Positions 1 through 3,816 of a stretch of 12,906 bases of DNA are shown here, in pieces (the first letter of the stretch is position 1; each line of letters opens with the position of its first letter). Under the pieces are notes generated by a model. The model did not search any database, was not told the origin of the DNA, and saw only the letters and a program-made list of their open reading frames with translations. The DNA comes from Gammaproteobacteria bacterium (GTDB lineage Bacteria; Pseudomonadota; Gammaproteobacteria; Poriferisulfidales; Oxydemutatoraceae): NCBI GenBank assembly GCA_007570905.1, contig RKSI01000104.1, forward strand, positions 1 through 12,906. The letters are read 5' to 3'. The position numbers and the translations under genes are program-made.

Positions 1-16
1 GCTGGAATTCGGACTA

Positions 17-44
17 TTTACAGCGCATTATACAGCGGTATAAT
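17..44 (+). promoter_or_regulatory. sigma70 promoter of the HicB/HicA-like operon
   Basis: The -35 box TTTACA (17-22) and a consensus -10 box TATAAT (39-44) are separated by 16 bp. This is the best -35/-10 pair in the window. Transcription should start near 51, giving a leader of about 48 nt before the antitoxin ATG at 99. The palindrome at 26-45 covers the spacer and the -10 box, so repressor binding there would block this promoter. Confidence 0.7.
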
Positions 45-45
45 G
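26..45. promoter_or_regulatory. Palindromic operator candidate over the -10 box
   Basis: CATTATAC (26-33) and GTATAATG (38-45) are perfect 8-bp inverted arms around AGCG. The right arm contains the whole -10 hexamer. HicB-type antitoxins and their complexes usually repress their own promoter by binding such palindromes, so an autoregulatory operator is the natural reading. The antitoxin encoded here shows no obvious DNA-binding domain, so the binder is uncertain. Confidence 0.5.
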
Positions 46-52
46 ATATGGC

Positions 53-76
53 TTCGGGCAAATTGGACTGCCCGAA
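53..76 (+). other. Hairpin in the toxin-antitoxin leader RNA
   Basis: TTCGGGCA (53-60) and TGCCCGAA (69-76) are perfect 8-bp inverted arms with an 8-nt loop. The structure starts within a few bases of the predicted transcript start and ends about 10 nt before the antitoxin ribosome binding site. It could stabilise the 5' end, tune translation, or be a second operator. There is no T-run, so it is not a normal terminator. Confidence 0.45.
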
Positions 77-98
77 TAACCATAGTGAGGAGATACAT

Positions 99-338
99 AT
101 GGAGTTATTCAAGATAACCATTAAAGAAGTTGAAAAAGGGACGCTGTTGGCGACAAGCCCGGATATACCGGGATTGTTTGTAGTCTCTAATAAAGGCATG
201 GATTACCTTGAAAGCGAAGTATCCAAAGTACTCAAACTGATGAGAAAGGTTGAACAAGAACAAAAGGAGCAAGAGGTCAGTGAAGAGTACCTTGGCGAGC
301 CTGCGCTTGTAGATAGATTAATTCAATTCGCCTATTGA
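99..338 (+). CDS. HicB-like antitoxin of a type II toxin-antitoxin pair
   Basis: This 79-residue protein has the short HicB-type fold signature: a beta-rich N-terminus, then a conserved 'PDIPGL' turn at about residues 21-26, followed by a helix rich in E, K and L. HicB-type proteins normally bind and neutralise the mRNA-cleaving toxin HicA. The start at 99 is chosen because GAGGAG lies 6 nt upstream; an in-frame ATG at 48 lies at the predicted transcript start and lacks a ribosome site. The stop is followed within 8 nt by the HicA-like gene, so the two are translated together. The order is antitoxin first, the reverse of the classical E. coli hicAB. The C-terminus is a short acidic helix with no recognisable ribbon-helix-helix or helix-turn-helix. 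Base composition is much more AT-rich than the rest of the window, which suggests acquisition by transfer. The family call is from motif memory and is moderate. Confidence 0.6.
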   Translation: MELFKITIKEVEKGTLLATSPDIPGLFVVSNKGMDYLESEVSKVLKLMRKVEQEQKEQEVSEEYLGEPALVDRLIQFAY

Positions 339-346
339 TTGAAACA

Positions 347-562
347 ATGGGCAGATACACTTATGAGGAGATTAGGGAGCAACTCATGCGACACGGGTTG
401 AAGCCGACAGAAGAAAAAACCGGCGGGCACCGGATTTGGGTGGCTACTGACGGAGTCACATTTTCGGTGCCCGAGGATATAGGGATATTGACAGATGCCA
501 CAATAGACCCAATCCTACAAACGCTCAACCGTATGTATCCCAAGCCGGATAATGGTAGTTGA
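347..562 (+). CDS. HicA-like mRNA interferase toxin
   Basis: The 71-residue product has the HicA plan: an N-terminal helix (TYEEIREQLMRHG), then a beta-strand with the 'GGHRIW' motif whose His28 would be the catalytic residue, then a strand ending in 'VPED' and a C-terminal helix (IDPILQTLNRM). HicA toxins carry a double-stranded RNA-binding-like fold and cleave mRNA. The ATG at 347 has no strong ribosome site, so translation probably depends on coupling with the antitoxin. An alternative TTG at 335 overlaps the antitoxin stop as TTGA and would add MIET. The usual GSHH signature is altered to GGHR, but the single key histidine is kept. Like its partner the gene is AT-richer than downstream genes. 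The toxin role is inferred from pairing, size and motif. Confidence 0.6.
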   Translation: MGRYTYEEIREQLMRHGLKPTEEKTGGHRIWVATDGVTFSVPEDIGILTDATIDPILQTLNRMYPKPDNGS

Positions 563-712
563 ATGTTGCACAGCTGAAAGAGCGTGGCAGGATGAAACGG
601 AGAATGCGTGCTGATGGCTGATTGGTGTCTTCATGCATGTAATTCCCATGAAAAGGATGGGCGTAATCTCGCCGTTCGTAGCGAGTGGCCACCGTTACCC
701 GCCCCGCCGCTA

Positions 713-775
713 CCCCGGATTCCCGCTCCTGCTTGAAGCCGGGGGCAAATTTTTCACCGGAATGACAGGCTGGGC
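713..775. repeat. Possible degenerate interspersed palindromic repeat
   Basis: CCCCGG (713-718) and CCGGGG (739-744) are inverted arms, and the segment runs from CCGGATTCCCGCTCC to CCGGAATGACAGG. This resembles the small dispersed elements of proteobacteria that carry GGATTCCCGC and GGAATGACA ends. Only one copy is in the window, so repeat status cannot be confirmed here. Confidence 0.25.
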
Positions 776-821
776 ACAACCCCCCTTCAGCCGCAGTAAA
801 GCATTGATGCCCCTTCCAAAA

Positions 822-856
822 GGTATAGCCCGGCCCTTTGCGCTGCGTGCTATACT
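822..856. promoter_or_regulatory. Inverted repeat overlapping the mtoA -10 box
   Basis: GTATAGC (823-829) and GCTATAC (849-855) are perfect 7-bp inverted arms separated by 19 bp. The right arm overlaps the predicted -10 box. The spacing puts the arms on roughly the same face of the helix, as for a dimeric regulator. No regulator gene is adjacent. Confidence 0.3.
848..856 (+). promoter_or_regulatory. Extended -10 promoter of mtoA
   Basis: TGC followed by TATACT forms an extended -10 element with no recognisable -35 box. The same nine bases, TGCTATACT, occur at the ssrA promoter on the other strand. Transcription from about 863 would give a leader of about 64 nt. Confidence 0.5.
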
Positions 857-926
857 TAGGCGTAGTGGTATGGTCAAAAAACCGACTTCCCTACAATTTC
901 CAAAAACAACTTTTCAGGAGTTTCCA

Positions 927-2291
927 ATGAGGAGAATATTTTCTCGTTCCAGCCTGGTGTCCGCCGCTGCGGCGCTGGGGATGATTGCGGGCCTGGCGTC
1001 CACCGTGCATGCCGACGAAACCTGCATGTCTCCCTACATGGCCAAGATTGTGGGCCAGGAAGACTATGTCTATATCTGGACGCTTGGCGTCGAGGGTTTG
1101 GGCGACGAGCAGGACAAACTGGTGACGGTGGCCGTCAATCCCGATTCGCCGGACTACGGCAAGGTGATTGGCACGCTGTCGGTCGGCGGGCGCAACGAAG
1201 CGCACCACTCGGGCCTGACAGACGACCGCCGCTACCTTTGGGCCGGCGGCCTCGACACCAACAAGATTTTCATCTTTGATGTCCACACCAACCCGCGCGA
1301 GCCGAAACTGCACAAGGTCGTCACCGACTTTGTCGCCAAGACCGACGGCATGGTCGGCCCGCACACTTTCTACGCGCTGCCGGGCCGCATGATGATTACC
1401 GCGCTGTCCAACAACAAGGACCACGGTGGCCGCACCGGTCTCGCCGAATACACCAATGAAGGCGAGTTTGTCGCGGCGCACTGGATGCCCACCGACGGGG
1501 ATCTGCGCGGCGCCAAAAAGACCGGCAAACTGGCCGACGGCTACGGCTACGATGTGCGGGTGCTGCCGCGACGCAATGTGATGCTGACCTCGTCGTTCAC
1601 CGGCTGGTCGAACTACATGATGGACTTCGGCACCATGCTGAAAGACGGCGAGGCGATGAAGCGTTTCGGCAACACCATGGTGCTGTGGGACCTGCACACC
1701 CGCAAGCCGAAGAAAGTCTTTGATGTGCCGGGCGCGCCGCTTGAAATCCGCTGTGCGTGGCAGCCGAACCACAACTACTGCTTTACGACGACGGCCCTGA
1801 CATCCAAGATGTGGATCATCTACGAGGACGAGAAGGGCGAATGGCACGCCAAGGAAAACGGCACCATCGGCGACCCGTCCAAAGTGCCGCTGCCGGTGGA
1901 CATTTCCATCACATCCGACGACCAGGGCATGTGGGTGCAGACCTTCATGGACGGCAAGAGCCGCTACTTTGACATCAGCGACCCGTTCAACGCCAAGCAG
2001 GTCTATGAGCATGTCGTCGGCAGCCAGGTCAACATGATCTCGCAAAGTTGGGACGGCAAGCGCCTTTATTACACATCGTCGCTGCTGGACAACTGGGACA
2101 AAAGCGGCGACGCCGACGAGCAGTTCATGAAGGCGTTCACCTGGGACGGCAAGAAGGTGAATCTCGAGTTCGCGCTGGACTTTTACGCCGAGAAACTCGG
2201 GCGTCCGCACCAGATGCGTTTCGGCGCCTACTCGCTCTACAGCGCCGCGCCTGAAGCCGGCGACACCAAACTGACCGAGGCGACCCGCTAA
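927..2291 (+). CDS. mtoA: Methanethiol oxidase, SBP56 family, secreted
   Basis: The 454-residue product belongs to the selenium-binding-protein (SBP56) family, whose bacterial members oxidise methanethiol with O2 to formaldehyde, H2S and H2O2. The start at 927 has AGGAG 6 nt upstream and gives a clean signal peptide: MRRIF, a hydrophobic core, and cleavage after VHA at residue 29, so the enzyme is periplasmic. Family landmarks follow: Cys33 in 'TCMSPYM', 'YVYIWTLG', His93-His94 in 'NEAHHSG', 'LWAGGLDTNKIFIFD', His146 in 'GPHTFY', and His428 in 'RPHQMRFG' near the C-terminus. The conserved histidines are candidates for the copper site reported for methanethiol oxidase. Length matches the family. 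The gene stands alone, with its own promoter and terminator; the SCO1/SenC and MauG genes that accompany mtoA in methylotrophs are absent. Family membership is near certain; the substrate is inferred. Confidence 0.88.
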   Translation: MRRIFSRSSLVSAAAALGMIAGLASTVHADETCMSPYMAKIVGQEDYVYIWTLGVEGLGDEQDKLVTVAVNPDSPDYGKVIGTLSVGGRNEAHHSGLTDDRRYLWAGGLDTNKIFIFDVHTNPREPKLHKVVTDFVAKTDGMVGPHTFYALPGRMMITALSNNKDHGGRTGLAEYTNEGEFVAAHWMPTDGDLRGAKKTGKLADGYGYDVRVLPRRNVMLTSSFTGWSNYMMDFGTMLKDGEAMKRFGNTMVLWDLHTRKPKKVFDVPGAPLEIRCAWQPNHNYCFTTTALTSKMWIIYEDEKGEWHAKENGTIGDPSKVPLPVDISITSDDQGMWVQTFMDGKSRYFDISDPFNAKQVYEHVVGSQVNMISQSWDGKRLYYTSSLLDNWDKSGDADEQFMKAFTWDGKKVNLEFALDFYAEKLGRPHQMRFGAYSLYSAAPEAGDTKLTEATR

Positions 2292-2315
2292 GCGGTTTCC
2301 GCCAACGGCCCACTG

Positions 2316-2364
2316 CGGGGCGGACGGGGGCGCGGCGCGCCGCACCCCCGCCGCCCCGTTTTTT
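2316..2364 (+). terminator. Intrinsic terminator of mtoA
   Basis: CGGGGCGG (2316-2323) pairs with CCGCCCCG (2351-2358). After a one-base bulge the stem continues through CGGGGG and CCCCCG, and the T-run T6 is at 2359-2364. It sits 25 bp after the mtoA stop codon and immediately before the bfd -10 box. Confidence 0.85.
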
Positions 2365-2371
2365 GTGCGCG

Positions 2372-2377
2372 TATAAT
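2372..2377 (+). promoter_or_regulatory. -10 box of bfd, seven bases before the ATG
   Basis: A consensus TATAAT is followed by TCCCGCC and then the bfd ATG at 2385. A start site at the usual distance from the -10 box falls on or next to the A of the ATG, which predicts a leaderless mRNA. The -35 region falls inside the mtoA terminator stem and has no match to TTGACA. There is no ribosome binding site between the -10 box and the ATG. Confidence 0.6.
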
Positions 2378-2384
2378 TCCCGCC

Positions 2385-2600
2385 ATGTATGTCTGTGTTT
2401 GCAGGGCCATCACCGATGAGCAAGTCCGGCGCGCCGTCGCCGGCGGCGCCGACAGCCTGGCCAAACTGCGCGAAACGCTTGGGCTTGGCGTGGATTGCGC
2501 CAAGTGCCTTGAATACGCCAAACACTTTCTGGCCGACGCCAAACCCGGAGACGGCTGCGGCGGCGCCGAACCGGGCGGCGGCTCCGGCGCGAGCGCCTGA
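2385..2600 (+). CDS. bfd: Bacterioferritin-associated ferredoxin (Bfd)
   Basis: The 71-residue protein begins MYVCVCRAITDEQV and carries the Bfd [2Fe-2S] ligands Cys4, Cys6, Cys38 and Cys41 ('CAKC'), the spacing of the BFD-like fold to within one residue of E. coli Bfd. Bfd docks on bacterioferritin and reduces the stored ferric core so that iron is released; it acts in the cytoplasm. The bacterioferritin gene follows at 2748, supporting the assignment. The start is fixed because ligand Cys4 needs this ATG. The C-terminal 20 residues are a glycine- and alanine-rich tail (GDGCGGAEPGGGSGASA) with an extra cysteine; they probably lie outside the folded domain. The mRNA appears leaderless. Iron-starvation induction is usual for bfd, but I see no Fur-like site over its own promoter. 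Confidence 0.9.
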   Translation: MYVCVCRAITDEQVRRAVAGGADSLAKLRETLGLGVDCAKCLEYAKHFLADAKPGDGCGGAEPGGGSGASA

Positions 2601-2611
2601 CTATGACCGCC

Positions 2612-2630
2612 GGGAATGATTCTCAATGTG
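2612..2630. promoter_or_regulatory. Fur-box-like site between bfd and bfr
   Basis: The 19 bases starting GGGAATGATTCTCAATG match the classical 19-bp Fur consensus at 12 positions by hand alignment, including the core AATGAT and TCA. The site lies just after bfd and about 67 bp upstream of the bfr -10 box. The position is not that of a simple steric repressor of bfr. Function is inferred from sequence and neighbouring genes. Confidence 0.35.
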
Positions 2631-2673
2631 CGGCGCATTCGCATTTTCCGGCGGCGGCAATTCCGCCGCCCGC

Positions 2674-2703
2674 TTCATGTCCGGCTCATGCCCGGTTTAT
2701 AAT
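2674..2703 (+). promoter_or_regulatory. Promoter of bfr
   Basis: A consensus -10 TATAAT lies at 2698-2703. A weak -35 candidate TTCATG (2674-2679) has an 18-bp spacer. Upstream, GGCGGCGG (2650-2657) and CCGCCGCC (2663-2670) form a hairpin without a T-run that may help end bfd transcripts. Confidence 0.55.
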
Positions 2704-2747
2704 GGGCGAGGACACAAACGAATTATTTTTTCAGGAGGTGATGTGTC

Positions 2748-3212
2748 ATGAAAGGCGACCACGGTGTCATTGAATATCTGAACAGGGTCTTGCGCAACGA
2801 GTTGACGGCCATCAACCAGTACTTCCTGCATGCCCGCATGTACAAGAACTGGGGCTTGCACAAACTCGATGAGCACGAATACGGCGAAGCCATCGACGAG
2901 ATGAAGCACGCCGACATGCTGATCGAGCGCATCCTGTTTCTGGAGGGCCTGCCCAACCTGCAGGACATCGGCAAACTGATGATAGGCCAGCAGCCGGAGG
3001 AAATGCTGCGCTGCGACCTGGAACTGGAGCGCATGGCGGTGCCCGAACTGAAGGCCGCCATCGCTTATTGCGAGAGCAACAGCGACTATGTGTCGCGCGA
3101 GTTGTTTGACAAGATCCTTGAAAGCGAGGAAGAGCACATTGACTGGCTGGAAACGCAGTTTGACCGCATCCGCCAGGTCGGGATTGAGAACTATCTCCAG
3201 TCCATGATGTAG
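2748..3212 (+). CDS. bfr: Bacterioferritin
   Basis: The 154-residue protein is a haem-containing ferritin that assembles into a 24-subunit iron-storage shell in the cytoplasm. All di-iron ferroxidase ligands are present at E. coli numbering: Glu18, Glu51, His54, Glu94, Glu127 and His130. Met52, the axial haem ligand shared across the subunit dimer, is kept in 'IDEMKHAD'. The long identical blocks '[10 protein letters not shown]' and '[14 protein letters not shown]' leave no doubt. A near-perfect ribosome site, AGGAGGTGA (2733-2741), sits 6 nt before the ATG, much stronger than elsewhere in the window, so high expression is likely. Its partner bfd lies upstream under a separate promoter. Downstream it converges with ssrA, and the hairpin at 3252-3288 lies between the two 3' ends. 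Confidence 0.97.
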   Translation: MKGDHGVIEYLNRVLRNELTAINQYFLHARMYKNWGLHKLDEHEYGEAIDEMKHADMLIERILFLEGLPNLQDIGKLMIGQQPEEMLRCDLELERMAVPELKAAIAYCESNSDYVSRELFDKILESEEEHIDWLETQFDRIRQVGIENYLQSMM

Positions 3213-3214
3213 CG

Positions 3215-3240
3215 CCGTTTGCAGGCGCCGTTTGCAGGCG
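3215..3240 (+). repeat. 13-bp tandem repeat after bfr
   Basis: CCGTTTGCAGGCG occurs twice head to tail (3215-3227 and 3228-3240), starting 3 bp after the bfr stop codon. The repeat contains the four-base word GCAG and no gene. It may be a slippage product; no function is evident. Confidence 0.8.
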
Positions 3241-3251
3241 GCGTACGCAAA

Positions 3252-3288
3252 GGCGGCCTGACATTCCGTTGCGGAACATCAGGCCGCC
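3252..3288 (-). terminator. Hairpin terminator between the convergent bfr and ssrA genes
   Basis: A 17-bp stem is formed by 3252-3268 and 3272-3288 around a 3-nt loop, with only two non-Watson-Crick positions. On the minus strand it is followed by a short T-run (TTTGCG), so it best suits ssrA. It begins 25 bp beyond the ssrA 3' end. It may also stop or protect bfr transcripts, although the plus strand lacks a T-run. Confidence 0.6.
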
Positions 3289-3313
3289 GCTCTCCCGCAG
3301 GAGGCCGGGAATC

Positions 3314-3668
3314 TGGTGGAGGCGGCGGGAATCGAACCCGCGTCCGCCCATTCTCCGCCTTTGGCCCTACATGCTTAGTCCGTCTTCATATCCTGGCCAC
3401 TTTTGACGGACAAAAAATCCGGCCAGGCTGTCCGCATTAAGAGTTTAACCGGCAGGCCGCGAACCAGCCGTCCGGCGAGCTTGTAAAAATGACTCCCGCT
3501 CCGGCGTCACAAGCACCGCCGGGCGGAAGGCATAGCCGGTTTTTTAGGCCGCTATTGCGTAGTTGTCTTGGTTGGCAACTATTGTTTTGCGGCAAGTTTA
3601 ACGAGATTAGCCACCTGCTCGGCATGCGCCTCCGGTTTTGCAATGTGCGTCGAAGCCGAATCGCCCCC
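3314..3668 (-). ncRNA. ssrA: Transfer-messenger RNA (tmRNA)
   Basis: tmRNA rescues ribosomes stalled on broken mRNAs and tags the unfinished protein for proteolysis. On the minus strand the RNA starts GGGGGCGATTCGGCTTCGAC, the classic 5' end, and ends in a tRNA-like T-arm (stem GCGGG/CCCGC, loop TTCGATT), an acceptor strand, discriminator A and encoded CCA (3314-3316). The seven-pair acceptor stem has a G3-U wobble, the alanyl-tRNA synthetase identity pair. The open frame at 3544-3576 encodes the tag. Length is about 355 nt, normal for a one-piece tmRNA. The gene is divergent from purL and convergent with bfr. The 5' end is set by pairing with the acceptor strand; the primary transcript probably starts a few bases earlier. 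Confidence 0.96.
3544..3576 (-). other. tmRNA proteolysis tag frame, ANQDNYAIAA
   Basis: After the upstream determinant ATAGTT, the resume codon GCC begins GCC AAC CAA GAC AAC TAC GCA ATA GCG GCC, then TAA. The tag ANQDNYAIAA resembles the E. coli tag ANDENYALAA. It has isoleucine instead of leucine at the third residue from the end, within the part read by ClpX/ClpP-type proteases; the final AA is kept. The N-terminal AN and central NYA support a gammaproteobacterial origin. Confidence 0.9.
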
Positions 3669-3677
3669 GGAACCTCC

Positions 3678-3686
3678 AGTATAGCA
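3678..3686 (-). promoter_or_regulatory. Extended -10 promoter of ssrA
   Basis: On the minus strand TGC precedes TATACT (3683 down to 3678), nine bases before the mature 5' end. No -35 match is seen. The nine-base element is identical to that of mtoA. Confidence 0.6.
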
Positions 3687-3693
3687 CGGGCGC

Positions 3694-3754
3694 GCAACCC
3701 CGCGCCGCCCTGTGCCGCAACCCGCGCGCCGCAACCTCGCGCCGCCCGTGCCGC
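3694..3754 (+). repeat. Imperfect direct repeats in the ssrA-purL spacer
   Basis: GCAACCCCGCGCCGCCC followed by TGTGCCGC (3694-3718) recurs at 3731-3754 with one substitution and one deletion, a 37-bp period. The whole spacer 3684-3803 is strongly C-rich on the plus strand with almost no A or T. It lies where upstream elements of both divergent promoters would be. Confidence 0.6.
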
Positions 3755-3803
3755 CGCCCGTCTGCCGCCCGCGCGCAACCCCCGCCGCCGCCCGCCTGCC
3801 GTC

Positions 3804-3809
3804 TATAAT
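3804..3809 (+). promoter_or_regulatory. -10 box of purL, seven bases before the ATG
   Basis: TATAAT is followed by GGCCGCC and the purL ATG at 3817. The spacing and the CCGCCATG end are the same as at bfd, and no ribosome binding site or -35 box is visible. A leaderless mRNA is predicted. Confidence 0.55.
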
Positions 3810-3816
3810 GGCCGCC

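Larger units (their letters stand above)
563..926. other. Gene-free spacer between the toxin-antitoxin pair and mtoA
   Basis: No convincing gene lies here. The mtoA reading frame stays open back to 633, but the extra 98 codons give a proline- and arginine-rich sequence placed before a good signal peptide, so I treat them as non-coding. Composition changes from AT-rich to GC-rich within the spacer. It contains a degenerate repeat-like segment (713-775) and, at its right end, the mtoA promoter with an overlapping inverted repeat. Confidence 0.6.

Noticed and set aside
633..926. N-terminal extension of mtoA to the ATG at 633
   Set aside because: The extension is low in protein-like features and would bury a good signal peptide. 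The ATG at 927 has a ribosome site and the promoter lies at 848-856.
891..2525. Long open frame on the minus strand over mtoA and bfd
   Set aside because: It is antisense to two genes with clear family motifs and has no family features itself; long antisense frames are expected in GC-rich coding DNA.
3215..3240. Start of a CRISPR array
   Set aside because: There are only two 13-bp units with no spacers. No CRISPR-like array was seen anywhere in the window.
3314..3350. A stand-alone tRNA gene on the minus strand
   Set aside because: The T-arm and CCA end belong to tmRNA; there is no anticodon arm at tRNA distance, and the matching 5' acceptor strand is at 3662-3668.
3219..3440. 73-codon frame on the plus strand
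   Set aside because: It lies over the terminator and the 3' part of tmRNA on the other strand.
3712..3816. Upstream extension of the purL frame
   Set aside because: The proline- and arginine-rich extension comes from the C-rich spacer and crosses the -10 box; alignment with E. coli PurL starts at 3817.
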